DNA of 64,000 bases, taken from assembly GCA_934702375.1 (NCBI GenBank), contig CAKUYE010000001.1, positions 186,001-250,000 on the forward strand. The letters are read 5' to 3'. A program made the position numbers and the translations under genes. Source of the stretch: an uncultured Bacillota bacterium (GTDB lineage: Bacteria; Bacillota; Dehalobacteriia; UBA7702). The notes beneath the pieces are model-generated. The model made no database searches. It worked only from the letters and a program-made list of their open reading frames with translations, and was not told the origin of the DNA. This document shows positions 50,445 to 61,332 of the stretch, in pieces; the stretch's first letter is position 1, and each line of letters starts with the position of its first letter.

Positions 50445-51995
50445 TCAATCATTTAAAATTATGTGTTCTTCTATATCAAAAACCCGGTCTACCCAGCTTT
50501 CATAAAATTCAGGGTCGTGAGATACGAACAACACTGTTCCGGGGAAATTACGAATGGCCTTCTGCAACGCTGTCTTTGCATCACCATCCAGATGGTTTGT
50601 AGGTTCGTCCAAGATCAGAAAATTGCAGCGAAACAACGTAAGCCGGCACAATTTTACTTTACTCTGCTCCCCACCGGAAAGGGTCGAGATCGGCCGGTCG
50701 ATATGTTCCGCTAAAATCCCGCATCGAGCCAAAGCCGTACGTACATCCTTTACCGACATCCGTGGATAACAGTCAAGGATATAATCGAAGGGCGTTTTTT
50801 TGTCATCTTCAAAGTTCAGCTCCTGTTCGTAGTAGCCTACAACAGTGCGTTCTCCGAAACGATAGCTTCCTTTTATGGCAGGGATCTCGCTGAGAAGAGT
50901 CTTTAACAGGGTACTTTTACCGATACCGTTAAAACCGATGATGGCATTTTTTGTACCGGTTTTCAGCTTCAAATGAATTCCGGGCATCAAAGAGTAATAA
51001 TATCCTACTTCCAGGCCATCAATTTCCAACGCCGAAGTGGTGGAAATTTCTTCATATGGAAATTTAAAGGTCGGTTTGGCGTGGTGCTTTGGCGCGGCCA
51101 TGCGATCCATTTTATCCAACTTTTTCTGGCGGCTCTTGGCCATTGCCGCCGTAGAAGCTCTGACCTTATTTTTATTGATGTAATCCTCGGCCTTTTTGAT
51201 TTCCCGCTGCTGATGCTCGTAGGCTCGTTCGTATTCCAGCTGCTTCTGTTCCTTTTGTTTGAGAAATTCTTCATAATTCCCACTGTACTTTTTTAGCATA
51301 TCAAACTCAACATCCAAAATGCAGGTAGAAATATCATTTAAAAAGTGAACATCGTGAGAAATAATAATGAAGGCACCTTTAAATCCTTTCAGGTACTTGG
51401 TAAGCCACTCAATGTGCTCCGTATCAAGAAAGTTTGTAGGTTCATCCAGGAGTAATACATCAACATCCGCCAAAAGCAGCTTGGCCATGATGGTCTTGGC
51501 TCGTTGACCGCCGCTGAGCTTACCCAAAGGGCGATCCAGTCCCAAAGGGGTAAGCCCCAATCCCGAAGCAACCCTCTGGATCTTACTGTCGATGGCATAA
51601 AACTCCTTTCGTTCCAGCATATCCTGGAGCGAGGCGGCAGTGCGCACCAGCTGGGCATCGGCGCTGCTCATCAATTTTTCATTGACTTCGTTCAGCTTTT
51701 GTTCTGCTGCAAAAATCTCGGCAAAAGCTCCCCGCAGGTAGGAGTAAATACTTTCGTTTTCATCGACACTGGCATACTGATCCAAATGACCGACTCGTAC
51801 CTTATTCTGCCAGCGAACAAAGCCGGTATCCGGAATCACCTCCCCGATCAGGGTTTTCATCAACGTGGATTTTCCGGCACCATTTTGTCCGACCAATCCC
51901 ATATGTTCTCCTTTGAATAAATCAAAAGAGGCATTGTGATACAGGGATTTATCCCCGTAGGTCTGAGATATTTCGTGAACTTCCAGTAAGCTCAT
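50445..51995 (-). CDS. ABC-F family ATPase
   Basis: The protein has 516 residues: two ATP-binding cassettes in one chain with no membrane domain. Walker A GQNGAGKST and GFNGIGKST, signature LSGGQRAKT and LSGGEQSKV, Walker B LLLDEPTNFLD and LILDEPTNHLD are all present, with the charged P-site linker between (about 235-310, many Lys/Arg/Glu). ABC-F proteins bind the ribosomal E-site and rescue or protect translation; some give antibiotic resistance. The linker is of ordinary length, so a housekeeping YkpA/YbiT-like role is likely. The start ATG 51995 follows AAAAGGAA and lies 7 bases after uvrC. Confidence 0.92.
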   Translation of the reverse strand: MSLLEVHEISQTYGDKSLYHNASFDLFKGEHMGLVGQNGAGKSTLMKTLIGEVIPDTGFVRWQNKVRVGHLDQYASVDENESIYSYLRGAFAEIFAAEQKLNEVNEKLMSSADAQLVRTAASLQDMLERKEFYAIDSKIQRVASGLGLTPLGLDRPLGKLSGGQRAKTIMAKLLLADVDVLLLDEPTNFLDTEHIEWLTKYLKGFKGAFIIISHDVHFLNDISTCILDVEFDMLKKYSGNYEEFLKQKEQKQLEYERAYEHQQREIKKAEDYINKNKVRASTAAMAKSRQKKLDKMDRMAAPKHHAKPTFKFPYEEISTTSALEIDGLEVGYYYSLMPGIHLKLKTGTKNAIIGFNGIGKSTLLKTLLSEIPAIKGSYRFGERTVVGYYEQELNFEDDKKTPFDYILDCYPRMSVKDVRTALARCGILAEHIDRPISTLSGGEQSKVKLCRLTLFRCNFLILDEPTNHLDGDAKTALQKAIRNFPGTVLFVSHDPEFYESWVDRVFDIEEHIILND

Positions 51996-52002
51996 TTCCT
52001 TT

Positions 52003-53868
52003 TCATTCCTTTTCTTTTGTTTGGTTCCGCAGTCGGAAAAAGTCGTAAACACTTTCTGCTGCGGGCATATTCATCGTATCGACCAATGCCAACTCTTCTA
52101 CCGAAGCCTTTTCAATGGCATGGATCGTTTTAAAATGCTTTAAAAGGGCCTTTTGCCGTGCCGGCCCGATGCCGGGGATATCCGCCAGCAACGAATGGGT
52201 CTGTCCCTTTCCCCGCAGCTCACGGTGGAAAGTAATGGCAAAACGATGGGCTTCATCACGGATACGCTGGATTAAATGAAACTCCGGACTGCCTTTGGGC
52301 AGCATCAGGGATTCTGCCTGATGGGGAAGCATCAACTCTTCCTCCCGCTTTGCCAAAGAAACAAAGGGAATGGCAGAATGATATTTTTCCTTGATTTTTA
52401 ACGTAGCGCTGAGCTGTCCCTTCCCACCGTCAATGATAAACAAATCGGGGAAGTCGGCAAAGCCCTCGGTTTTACCGGCTTTTTTTTCTTCGGTTCCTCG
52501 GCGAAAGCGACGGTCCAAAACTTCATTTAACGAAGCAAAGTCATCAATTCCTTCCACAGTTTTAATCTTGAACCGCCGATATTGATCTTTTTTCGGTTTT
52601 CCGTTGATAAAAACGATCATGGAGCCTACGGTATAGGAGCCTTGAACATGGGAAATATCGTAGCACTCAATGCGCCGGGGCGTATAGGGCAGCTCCAATG
52701 CTGCTCTCAAATTTTCCAACGCCGTCCGAATATCGCTGTCATCCTTATTTTTGCTGCGGTTTTCCTCAGCCATCAGCATGGCGGCATTCTTTTCCGCCAG
52801 CTGTAGCAAACGGCTCTTTTCCCCTCTTTGAGGGACAAGGAAATGAACCGGGCCGCCTCGGCGTTCCGAAAGAATTTCTTCCAGCAAAGCCGTTTCTTCC
52901 GGCAGCTCCCGAACGTAAATATGAAGGGGAATCATCCGGTCGCCGCTGTAAAACTCCGGCAGAAAGGCACGGAGGATATCGGCTTCGGATTGCTCGCCGC
53001 AGCCCTCCACAATGCGATGCTCTCGTCCCAGCAAACGGCCGTTCCGAACACAAAATACCGTAACAACGGCTTCATCACCGCTAACAGAAACGGCGATAAG
53101 GTCTCGGTTTTCTCCGGTGGCATTCATATCCGAGATTTTTTGCTTGGACAACACCGCATCCACGGCAGCAAGCTGATTCCGATATCGAGCAGCCTGTTCA
53201 AAGGCCAGATTTTCCGCGGCAGCCTCCATTTTTTCTTTCAGCAGCCGGCGCACCTCGGCACCGTCGCCGCTTAAAAAGCGGTCGATTTCGCGAACGGTAT
53301 TTCGGTACTCCTCTTTGCTGATTTTACCCATACAGGAGCCGGGGCAGTTGCCCAAATCATAATTCAGACAAGCCCGGGTCTTGGAGCGTCCCGGCTTTGT
53401 TCCGCAGGTGCGGAGAGGAAAGCATTTTTTCAGCACCGCCACAGTTTCATGCATGGCCTTGGCATTGGTAAAGGGCCCAAAGTATTTGGAACCGTCATTT
53501 TTATACTGTCTGGTCACCAGGAGTCTCGGATATTCCTCCTGAAGGGTCAGCTTCAGATAAGGATAGGTTTTATCATCCTTCAGCATGATATTGTATCGCG
53601 GCCGATACAGCTTGATAAGATTACACTCCAGCAGCAACGCTTCGGCAGGCGAATCTACCAAAATATACTCTAAATTCGCCGCCCGCTCCCGCATGGCAAG
53701 GGTTTTCGGCGCCATGTTGCGGCTGTCCTGAAAATAGGAACTGACCCGGGATTTCAGGCTTTCGGCTTTACCCACATAAATTATAGTGCCGTTGCCGTCT
53801 TTAAAGAGATAGACCCCGGGATGAGCCGGCAAATGATTCAGTTTTTCCTGCCAAAAGGACTTGTCCAT
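52003..53868 (-). CDS. uvrC: excinuclease ABC subunit C
   Basis: The protein has 621 residues. An N-terminal GIY-YIG nuclease (HPGVYLFKDGNGTIIYVGKA) makes the 3' incision, a UVR motif (about 205-240) contacts UvrB, an RNase H-like domain (ECYDISHVQGSYTVGSMIVF) makes the 5' incision, and a helix-hairpin-helix pair (IPGIGPARQKALLKHF) lies at the end. All parts are complete. The start lies one base after the uvrA stop. It is third in the uvrB-uvrA-uvrC order. Confidence 0.97.
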   Translation of the reverse strand: MDKSFWQEKLNHLPAHPGVYLFKDGNGTIIYVGKAESLKSRVSSYFQDSRNMAPKTLAMRERAANLEYILVDSPAEALLLECNLIKLYRPRYNIMLKDDKTYPYLKLTLQEEYPRLLVTRQYKNDGSKYFGPFTNAKAMHETVAVLKKCFPLRTCGTKPGRSKTRACLNYDLGNCPGSCMGKISKEEYRNTVREIDRFLSGDGAEVRRLLKEKMEAAAENLAFEQAARYRNQLAAVDAVLSKQKISDMNATGENRDLIAVSVSGDEAVVTVFCVRNGRLLGREHRIVEGCGEQSEADILRAFLPEFYSGDRMIPLHIYVRELPEETALLEEILSERRGGPVHFLVPQRGEKSRLLQLAEKNAAMLMAEENRSKNKDDSDIRTALENLRAALELPYTPRRIECYDISHVQGSYTVGSMIVFINGKPKKDQYRRFKIKTVEGIDDFASLNEVLDRRFRRGTEEKKAGKTEGFADFPDLFIIDGGKGQLSATLKIKEKYHSAIPFVSLAKREEELMLPHQAESLMLPKGSPEFHLIQRIRDEAHRFAITFHRELRGKGQTHSLLADIPGIGPARQKALLKHFKTIHAIEKASVEELALVDTMNMPAAESVYDFFRLRNQTKEKE

Positions 53869-53869
53869 A

Positions 53870-56689
53870 TCAAATCAATTTATCCTTTAAAAATTTACCG
53901 GTGTAGGAGCGCTCATTCTTTACCAGCTCCTCGGGGGTACCCCGGGCAATGATTTCACCGCCGCCGTCGCCGCCTTCGGGGCCAAGGTCAATGATATAAT
54001 CTGCGGTTTTGATCACATCGAGGTTATGCTCGATCACCAACACCGTATCGCCACCTTCAACAAGACGATTCAACACATTGAGGAGACAATCAATATCGGC
54101 GCTATGCAAGCCCGTTGTCGGCTCGTCCAAAATATAGATGGTATTGCCGGTGCTGCGACGGCTCAACTCTGTAGCCAACTTCACCCGCTGGGCTTCGCCG
54201 CCGGAAAGAGTCGTAGCACTTTGTCCCAGCTGGATATAACCCAGCCCAACATCTTGCAAAGTCTTGAGCTTGCGGAAAATCTTGGGGATATGTTCAAAAA
54301 ATTCACAGGCCTCATCCACGGTCATTTCCAGTACATCAGCAATGCTTTTTCCTTTAAAGGTTGCTTCCAGGGTTTCCCGATTGTAACGTTTCCCCTTACA
54401 AACCTCACAGGGAACATAGATATCCGGCAAGAAGTGCATTTCGATCTTGACGATACCATCCCCCTGGCAGGCTTCACAACGCCCGCCCTTTACATTAAAG
54501 CTAAAGCGGCCTTTTTTGTATCCCCGGGCTTTGGCCTCTTTGCTTTCGGCAAAGATTTCCCGAATGGTATCGAATACACCGGTATAGGTTGCCGGATTGC
54601 TTCGGGGAGTACGGCCGATAGGGCTTTGATCAATGGCAATGACCTTATCCAGATACTCCAAGCCTCGGATCTCGGCATAATTTTCCGGCACCATTTTGGC
54701 GCGGTTCAGCTTGTGGGCCAGGGTATGATAAAGAATATCATTGATAAGAGTACTTTTTCCGGAGCCGGAAACACCGGTTACCGCCACAAAAATACCCAAT
54801 GGAATTTTCACATCAATATGTTTTAAATTATGCTTGTGGGCATCGAGAATTTCGATGCATTTTCCCGTAACCGGACGGCGTTCCGTCGGTACCTCAATTT
54901 TCTTTCGTCCCGAAAGATAATCCCCGGTAACCGTACCTTCGGCTTTCATCAGCTCCTGAGGTGTACCGCAAGCCACCACCTTCCCGCCGTGAACCCCGGC
55001 ACCGGGGCCGATATCCACAATGTAATCCGAAGCCAGCATCGTATCTTCGTCGTGCTCTACAACGATAACGGTATTGCCAATGTCTCTCAGATGCTGCAAA
55101 GTCTCAATAAGCCGGGCATTATCCCGCTGGTGCAGGCCAATGCTGGGTTCATCGAGGATATAGAGAACGCCCATCAACGAAGAACCGATCTGGGTTGCCA
55201 AACGAATGCGCTGGGCTTCCCCACCGGAAAGGGTGCCGCTGCTCCGGGAAAGGGTAATATAATCCAACCCGACATCGGTCAAAAAACGCAGGCGATTTTT
55301 GATTTCCTTCAGTACCTGCCGGGCAATAAAGTTTTCTCTCTCCGTAAGCTCCAGGCCATCAAAAAATGCCAGAGCTTCCCCCACGGAAAATCGCGTCACC
55401 TCGTCGATATTCTTTCCGCCAACGGTCACCGCCAGGCTTTCCGGTTTTAATCGGGTACCGTGACAACCGCCGCAGGGCTGAAAAGACATATACTTTTCCA
55501 ATTCCTCCCGAATATAGTTGGAGTTGGTTTCCCTGTGCCGCCGTTCGTAATTGGGAATCAAGCCTTCCCAACCGGCATTGTAGGTGCGCATATCTCCGGA
55601 ATTGTGCAGATACGTCACTTTGACTTTTTTGGGGCCGATGCCATACAACAGGGCGTCCAGCTGTTTTTTTGTGAAATCCTTAATGGGAGTATCCATGGTA
55701 AAGCCATACTCCCGACCTACGGCGGCAAGACACTGATTATACCAACCATGCATATTGCCAATATTCAACGTTACGATAGCGCCTTCGCTGATGGATAATT
55801 TCTTATCGGGAATGATAAAATCCGGATCGATCTTCATGGTATAGCCAAGGCCGTCACATTGAGGACAAGCCCCAAAGGGGTTATTAAAGGAGAACATCCG
55901 GGGCGTCATTTCTCCGATACTGATATTACAATCGGGGCAGGCAAAATTGCGGCTGAACATCATTGTTTCGCCGCCGATGATATCCACCTCCATAAGGCCA
56001 TCGGCTTCTTCCAATGCCAGCTCTACGGAGTCACTGAGCCGCTGTTCCATCCCGGGGCGCACCACAAGACGATCCACAACGATGGAGATATTGTGCTTAA
56101 CCTGTTTTTTGAGGGTAATCTCATCATCAAGGCTGTACATCTCGCCATCTACCAGCACCCGCACATAGCCTTTTTTTCGCGCCTGCTCAAAAAGCTTTTG
56201 AAACTCCCCTTTTCTCCCCCGTACCAGAGGAGCAAGGATTTGAAGCTTTGTTTTTTCCGGCAGAGCCTTTACGGCATCGACGATCTGATCTACGCTCTGC
56301 TTTTGGATAGGCTTGCCACACTTGGGACAGTGGGGATGACCAACCCGGGCATACAACAAACGCAGATAATCGTAGATCTCCGTTACGGTACCCACGGTAG
56401 AGCGCGGATTTTTGCTGGTGGTTTTCTGATCGATGGAAATCGCCGGAGAAAGCCCCTCAATATAATCCACATCGGGCTTTTCCATCTGGCCCAAAAACAT
56501 CCGGGCATAGGAGGAAAGGCTTTCCATATAGCGACGCTGGCCTTCGGCATAGATCGTGTCAAAGGCCAAAGAACTTTTGCCGGAGCCGCTAAGGCCGGTG
56601 ATAACCACCATTTTGTTACGGGGCAGAGTCAGATCAATATTTTGCAGATTGTGTTCTCTGGCCCCTTTGATCGTGATAAATTCTTCCAT
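53870..56689 (-). CDS. uvrA: excinuclease ABC subunit A
   Basis: The protein has 939 residues, full length. Two ABC modules are present, with Walker [21 protein letters not shown] and [16 protein letters not shown], signature motifs [16 protein letters not shown] and [16 protein letters not shown], and Walker [11 protein letters not shown] and [10 protein letters not shown]. Zinc-binding cysteines are seen in [23 protein letters not shown] and CEVCKGKRY. UvrA dimers find bulky DNA damage and load UvrB. It lies 33 bases after uvrB in the same operon. Confidence 0.98.
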   Translation of the reverse strand: MEEFITIKGAREHNLQNIDLTLPRNKMVVITGLSGSGKSSLAFDTIYAEGQRRYMESLSSYARMFLGQMEKPDVDYIEGLSPAISIDQKTTSKNPRSTVGTVTEIYDYLRLLYARVGHPHCPKCGKPIQKQSVDQIVDAVKALPEKTKLQILAPLVRGRKGEFQKLFEQARKKGYVRVLVDGEMYSLDDEITLKKQVKHNISIVVDRLVVRPGMEQRLSDSVELALEEADGLMEVDIIGGETMMFSRNFACPDCNISIGEMTPRMFSFNNPFGACPQCDGLGYTMKIDPDFIIPDKKLSISEGAIVTLNIGNMHGWYNQCLAAVGREYGFTMDTPIKDFTKKQLDALLYGIGPKKVKVTYLHNSGDMRTYNAGWEGLIPNYERRHRETNSNYIREELEKYMSFQPCGGCHGTRLKPESLAVTVGGKNIDEVTRFSVGEALAFFDGLELTERENFIARQVLKEIKNRLRFLTDVGLDYITLSRSSGTLSGGEAQRIRLATQIGSSLMGVLYILDEPSIGLHQRDNARLIETLQHLRDIGNTVIVVEHDEDTMLASDYIVDIGPGAGVHGGKVVACGTPQELMKAEGTVTGDYLSGRKKIEVPTERRPVTGKCIEILDAHKHNLKHIDVKIPLGIFVAVTGVSGSGKSTLINDILYHTLAHKLNRAKMVPENYAEIRGLEYLDKVIAIDQSPIGRTPRSNPATYTGVFDTIREIFAESKEAKARGYKKGRFSFNVKGGRCEACQGDGIVKIEMHFLPDIYVPCEVCKGKRYNRETLEATFKGKSIADVLEMTVDEACEFFEHIPKIFRKLKTLQDVGLGYIQLGQSATTLSGGEAQRVKLATELSRRSTGNTIYILDEPTTGLHSADIDCLLNVLNRLVEGGDTVLVIEHNLDVIKTADYIIDLGPEGGDGGGEIIARGTPEELVKNERSYTGKFLKDKLI

Positions 56690-56722
56690 AACGTATATCC
56701 TGAATTCTTAAATCTCTTTTTC

Positions 56723-58729
56723 TTACATCTCTTCGGGATCGGTCTCGACCTTTTGGTGACCCCGAGCCGCCGCCCGCAGCTCCATAATCATATCTCGAAG
56801 CTCTGCAGCGTGTTCAAAATCAAGGCGTTTTGCCGCCTGTTTCATTTCTTTTTCCAGGGAAGCGATGGCCCGCTCCCGTTTCTTTTTATCCTTCATCCAC
56901 TGGGACAGATTTTGCTTTTCCCCTTTTTCCTCATAGGTAATGGCAAGGTTGTCCCGAATATCCTTGATAATGGTCTTCGGCACAATGCCGTGGGCTTCGT
57001 TATAAGCCTGCTGTATTTCCCGGCGGCGATTCGTTTCGTCGATAGCTTTCCGCATGGAATCGGTGATCCGGTCAGCATACATAATGACGTGACCGTGGTC
57101 ATTTCGGGCCGCACGGCCAATGGTCTGGATCAAAGAACGTTCGGCCCGGAGGAAACCCTCCTTATCAGCATCGAGAATGAGAATCAAAGAAACCTCCGGC
57201 AAGTCCAGCCCTTCACGAAGCAGATTGATGCCAACAAGGACATCGTAGGTACCCAGCCGCAGCTCCCGAATGATTTCGGTACGTTCCAAGGTCTTTACAT
57301 CGTAATGAAGATACGTTACCTTGATCCCCATTTCCTGTAAATACTTTGTGAGATCCTCTGCCATACGTTTCGTCAGAGTCGTAACAAGAACGCGCTCATT
57401 TTTCGCAATACGCTCCCGAATTTCTGCGGTAAGATCATCGATCTGCCCCTCAATGGGCCGCACCTCGATTTCCGGGTCAAGAAGCCCGGTGGGACGAATG
57501 ATCTGCTCTGCGATCCGAGGATGACGGGAAAGCTCGTAATCCCCGGGAGTCGCAGAGACGTAGACAATCTGATTGATTTTTTCTTCAAATTCCTCAAATT
57601 TCAGCGGACGGTTATCCAGAGCCGAAGGCAAGCGAAAACCATAATCAATAAGAACCTGTTTTCTAGCCCGGTCCCCCCGGTACATTCCCCGAATCTGGGG
57701 AATGGTGACATGGCTTTCATCTACAAAAAGCAGAAAATCATCAGGGAAGAAATCCATCAAGGTATAGGGGGCTTCTCCTTCCTTTCTGCCGGTAAGATGG
57801 CGGGAGTAGTTTTCAATACCGGTACAATAGCCAACTTCCTCCATCATTTCCAGGTCAAACCGGGTACGCTGTTCCAGTCGCTGGGCTTCGAGAAGCTTAT
57901 TTTCGCCCCTGAGCACCGCCAGACGTTCCTCCAGTTCCGCTTTGATATCGGACACCGCCTGTTCCATGCGGCCTTCATCGGTTACATAGTGAGAAGCCGG
58001 GAAAATCATCACATGGCGCATTTGGTGCAGAACCTCACCGGTGACGATATTTGTTTCCACAATGCGCTCGATTTCATCGCCAAACATTTCCACCCGAATG
58101 ATTTGCTCCGTGGCCGATGCCGGAAAGATCTCCAAACTATCGCCCCGCACACGGAATTCCGAACGGCCAAGATCCATATTGTTTCTGGTATATTGAATAG
58201 AGATAAGCTTTTTCACGATGTCTTCCCGGGATATCTCCTGACCTTCCCAAAGACTCACCGCCATGGTGCTGTAATCCTCGGGGTTCCCCAAACCATAGAT
58301 GGCGGAAACACTGGCCACAATGATCACATCCCGGCGCTCAAAAAGCGCTGCCGTTGCCGCATGGCGCAGCCGTTCGATTTCGTCATTGATGGAGGAATCC
58401 TTTTCGATATAGGTATCACTCCGGGGCACATAGGCTTCGGGCTGGTAGTAGTCATAAAAGCTGACAAAATATTCCACAGCATTTTCCGGGAAAAATTCTT
58501 TAAACTCGCCGCAAAGCTGGGCCGCCAAGGTCTTATTATGCACCATAATCAAGGTGGGCCGATTCATTTTTGCGATGACATTGGCCATGGTAAAGGTCTT
58601 GCCGCTGCCGGTGACACCGAGAAGAATTTGATCCCGTTCTCCCTGGTTGATGCCGGAAAGCAATGCATCAATGGCTTCGGGCTGACCACCACCGGGCTGA
58701 TATGGAGATACTAACTTAAATTCATTCAT
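56723..58729 (-). CDS. uvrB: excinuclease ABC subunit B
   Basis: The protein has 668 residues. This superfamily-2 helicase-like protein has Walker [18 protein letters not shown], the damage-probing beta-hairpin ([20 protein letters not shown]), helicase motifs through [14 protein letters not shown] and QTIGRAARN, and the C-terminal UVR motif that contacts UvrC. It is the first gene of uvrB-uvrA-uvrC-ABC-F. An extended -10 sequence, TGGTATAAT, lies about 40 bases upstream. No Firmicutes-type LexA box (GAAC-N4-GTTC) is visible there. Confidence 0.98.
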   Translation of the reverse strand: MNEFKLVSPYQPGGGQPEAIDALLSGINQGERDQILLGVTGSGKTFTMANVIAKMNRPTLIMVHNKTLAAQLCGEFKEFFPENAVEYFVSFYDYYQPEAYVPRSDTYIEKDSSINDEIERLRHAATAALFERRDVIIVASVSAIYGLGNPEDYSTMAVSLWEGQEISREDIVKKLISIQYTRNNMDLGRSEFRVRGDSLEIFPASATEQIIRVEMFGDEIERIVETNIVTGEVLHQMRHVMIFPASHYVTDEGRMEQAVSDIKAELEERLAVLRGENKLLEAQRLEQRTRFDLEMMEEVGYCTGIENYSRHLTGRKEGEAPYTLMDFFPDDFLLFVDESHVTIPQIRGMYRGDRARKQVLIDYGFRLPSALDNRPLKFEEFEEKINQIVYVSATPGDYELSRHPRIAEQIIRPTGLLDPEIEVRPIEGQIDDLTAEIRERIAKNERVLVTTLTKRMAEDLTKYLQEMGIKVTYLHYDVKTLERTEIIRELRLGTYDVLVGINLLREGLDLPEVSLILILDADKEGFLRAERSLIQTIGRAARNDHGHVIMYADRITDSMRKAIDETNRRREIQQAYNEAHGIVPKTIIKDIRDNLAITYEEKGEKQNLSQWMKDKKKRERAIASLEKEMKQAAKRLDFEHAAELRDMIMELRAAARGHQKVETDPEEM

Positions 58730-58806
58730 AATACCGTGCTCATTTCCTAGATAATCAAATTATTATACCACAAATTCAATAAAAAATCACTGCTTTATCC
58801 ATATAT

Positions 58807-59844
58807 TTAAGATTCTTTTAAGACTTCCTGTAAAATTTTCCCGCCGATCTCATCCAATGCGGAAAAGTCCATCGCTTCTATATAGTAGGATTCCAAAGCA
58901 TCATGAAGCTTATGCGCCCGAGCAATTTCCTCCACGCCCGCAGCAATAAGTGTATCCCGCTTGCCCTCTGCAATCTGCATCGTTTTTGTCTCTTCACCGG
59001 AAAAATCAAGGATATGGTCATCGCTGCGGCGTTCCTCTTCGGGAAACGTTTCTACGGCAGCTACGGAAAGCTCCAGCTTCGGGAAAATCACCAGCACAAC
59101 CTCATCGGCGTGGAGACAGCCGTGATAAATTTCTACATCCCTACGCCGTTCAACGGCACCGGCCACAAGCTGTTCCATATATGCTCTCTGCCCCAACCCC
59201 CGTTTGCCAAGAAGGAAATAACGGGCTTTACACTCCCGGCAGAGGTCAAAAGTAAGATCCACAACACCGGCAGGGGTCACCGCCGATGCAAACAGGTGAC
59301 GAAGGGAGAATCCATCCTCACCCAGAACCTCGGCAACAAATTCTCCGGCTCCCGTGGGTACCTTTGCCTGGGTTCCCCGCTCCTGCTGCAACTGTAAATC
59401 CCAGCTGCCGGCAGCACCGAGACGGCGATAGGCCATAGCGAAAGCAGCGGAAATCTCATCGGTCAAAGCAATAATTTTCTCTCTGCCCCGGGCAAGCACT
59501 TGGGGATCCCAATACTCTCCCAAATGAAGAATCTCTTCCCGCACGCCGGGATAGCGTGGGTCTACAATGTGAGGCGCCGTACCGTCAATCATCGCCGTTT
59601 TCAGCACCGGAACAAGGATACCGTCGAGGGAATCGTTATCTGAGGAACACTGCCAAAATTCCACATCAAAGCCACGGGCAAGAAAGGCCTCCCCCAAACG
59701 ACGCATAAGAGAGGACTTCCCGGTGCCGGGGCCGCCTTTAAGGATATAAATATGCTCCATGCCGCTGAGACCGCTTTCGTAATAGGAATAAAAACCCCGA
59801 CTGCTGTTGTTGCCGGGAAACACTGTTTTCGCCTTGCCTTTCAT
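58807..59844 (-). CDS. P-loop ATPase of unknown function
   Basis: The protein has 345 residues. Walker A is ILKGGPGTGKSSLMRR near residue 35, after FYSYYESGLSG. A second region, FLLGKRGLGQRAYMEQLV, looks like a degenerate repeat of the same nucleotide-binding fold, so the protein may be a duplicated ATPase. I know this type only as uncharacterised clostridial ATPases. ATG 59844 follows GGAGG at good spacing; a TTG at 59859 is possible. It is upstream of uvrB on the same strand, 77 bases apart. Confidence 0.72.
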   Translation of the reverse strand: MKGKAKTVFPGNNSSRGFYSYYESGLSGMEHIYILKGGPGTGKSSLMRRLGEAFLARGFDVEFWQCSSDNDSLDGILVPVLKTAMIDGTAPHIVDPRYPGVREEILHLGEYWDPQVLARGREKIIALTDEISAAFAMAYRRLGAAGSWDLQLQQERGTQAKVPTGAGEFVAEVLGEDGFSLRHLFASAVTPAGVVDLTFDLCRECKARYFLLGKRGLGQRAYMEQLVAGAVERRRDVEIYHGCLHADEVVLVIFPKLELSVAAVETFPEEERRSDDHILDFSGEETKTMQIAEGKRDTLIAAGVEEIARAHKLHDALESYYIEAMDFSALDEIGGKILQEVLKES

Positions 59845-59956
59845 CTTCTCGTCCTCCAAAACCGGGCATAAAGCCGCCCGTTCATTTCAAATCATTTTAT
59901 GATGACAACAGCAGAAAAATACACAAAATCTACGTGTATCGACAATGGCGAAACGA

Positions 59957-59985
59957 TTGCAATTTATATCGAAATGATTTATAAT
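59957..59985 (+). promoter_or_regulatory. sigma-A promoter of the small lipoprotein
   Basis: TTGCAA (59957-59962), 17 bases, TATAAT (59980-59985), about 34 bases before the start codon. Confidence 0.78.
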
Positions 59986-60019
59986 AAAGCTATCTTTTCA
60001 AAGGAGATATGATGTAATC

Positions 60020-60259
60020 ATGAAAAAAATCCTCGTGGCACTTCTGGCCGGATTGATGATTTTTTCCTTTGCAGCCTGCGGCAACAGCTCCCAAAATGCT
60101 GATGACGCAGAAAAGGAAGAAGCCGGCACCACCGAATCCGTTACTTCGGATTCCGATATCGATACCAACGCAGACGAACCTCGCTACACCTCCGATGGTG
60201 AGCTCATTGTAGAGGAAGAGCTCCCTGCCTCAGACAGCGATATCACCACAGAAGAATAA
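60020..60259 (+). CDS. small acidic lipoprotein
   Basis: The protein has 79 residues. The signal peptide ends at the lipobox FSFAAC (Cys at about 20), and the 59-residue mature part is almost entirely Asp, Glu, Ser and Thr, hence probably disordered. It should sit on the outer face of the membrane. I recognise no family. AAAGGAG lies about 12 bases from ATG 60020. It has its own promoter and terminator, which supports it being a real gene. Confidence 0.75.
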   Translation: MKKILVALLAGLMIFSFAACGNSSQNADDAEKEEAGTTESVTSDSDIDTNADEPRYTSDGELIVEEELPASDSDITTEE

Positions 60260-60265
60260 AAAAAT

Positions 60266-60300
60266 AAGACCATGTACGGAAATCGTACATGGTCTTTTCA
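60266..60300. terminator. bidirectional intrinsic terminator
   Basis: A perfect 13-bp stem joins 60266-60278 and 60284-60296, with TTTTC after it and A-rich sequence before it. It serves the convergent small lipoprotein and prs. Confidence 0.88.
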
Positions 60301-60316
60301 TATGCTCAAGATTTGT

Positions 60317-61270
60317 TTATTCAAAAAGACGGCTTACCGAAAGATTATTATTGACCGAACGCATTGCTTCACCAAGAAGAGAACCAACCGAAAGGATCTT
60401 GAATTTTTCGTTTTCCAATACCGCATTGCTGCGTTGAGGAATGGTATTGGTGACCACAACTTCTTTAATATTGGAATGCGTTAAACGTTCTACCGCAGGA
60501 CCGCTGAAAAGGGCATGAGTGCAACAAACATGAACTTCTTTTGCACCGCGATTTAAGATTGTCTGGGCACCTAAAGTGATGGTGCCGGCAGAGTCAATAA
60601 TATCATCTACCATAATGCAGATCTTGCCGTCAACATCGCCGATGATGTTCATAATTTCCGCTTCACCGGGTTTGGGACGGCGCTTGTCCACAATGGCAAT
60701 ACCGCAATGAAGGCGGCCGGCCAAATCCCTGGCTCGAACAACACCACCGATATCCGGTGATACGACTACGATTTCGTCGGGATTGAATTTTTTCTTTTTA
60801 TAATAGTTTGCCAAAATCGGCATAGCAGAAAGATGCTCGACGGGAATATCAAAGAATCCTTCGATGGCTTTGGCATGAAGATCCATACAAATAATGCGGT
60901 CAGCACCGGCAGCAGTAATCAAATTGGCCACCAGTTTGGCACTGATCGGATCACGAGGTTTGCTCTTTCGTTCCTGACGAGCATAACCAAAATAGGGGAT
61001 CACCGCGGTGATCTGCCGTGCAGAAGCACGGCGCATCGCATCGATCATAACCAGCAATTCCATCAGGTTATCATTAACCTGAGGGCAAGTGGGCTGCAAG
61101 ATATATACATCACAGCCACGAACACTCTCGTCAATATAGGTTGCGATCTCGCCATCACGAAAGCGCTGCACCATGCAATCGCCGAGACTGATCTTAAGAT
61201 GATCTGCCATTTCTTTTGCTAAGGTGGGGTTTGCATTGCCTGCAAACAGCTTGAGAGTCATCTCGTTCAT
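60317..61270 (-). CDS. prs: ribose-phosphate pyrophosphokinase (PRPP synthase)
   Basis: The protein has 317 residues, class I length. The enzyme makes PRPP from ribose 5-phosphate and ATP. The ATP site and flexible loop are in FGYARQERKSKPRDPIS, the divalent-metal region in ICMDLHAKAIEGFFDIP, and the PRPP loop in CIMVDDIIDSAGT. GGAGG precedes ATG 61270. It lies 62 bases after glmU on the same strand, the conserved glmU-prs order of Firmicutes. Confidence 0.97.
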   Translation of the reverse strand: MNEMTLKLFAGNANPTLAKEMADHLKISLGDCMVQRFRDGEIATYIDESVRGCDVYILQPTCPQVNDNLMELLVMIDAMRRASARQITAVIPYFGYARQERKSKPRDPISAKLVANLITAAGADRIICMDLHAKAIEGFFDIPVEHLSAMPILANYYKKKKFNPDEIVVVSPDIGGVVRARDLAGRLHCGIAIVDKRRPKPGEAEIMNIIGDVDGKICIMVDDIIDSAGTITLGAQTILNRGAKEVHVCCTHALFSGPAVERLTHSNIKEVVVTNTIPQRSNAVLENEKFKILSVGSLLGEAMRSVNNNLSVSRLFE

Positions 61271-61332
61271 TCCTGTTCCTCCACTAATCTTTCATCATAT
61301 AATAATATCAAATAAAAGCCTACAATAAATTT

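Noticed and set aside
55859..57340. 493-codon plus-strand frame opposite uvrA and uvrB
   Set aside because: It spans two essential, fully conserved genes and their spacer on the other strand. The sequence is low in recognisable motifs and is a shadow.
58730..58806. LexA/SOS box upstream of uvrB
   Set aside because: I looked for GAAC-N4-GTTC and found none; only an extended -10 promoter is visible.
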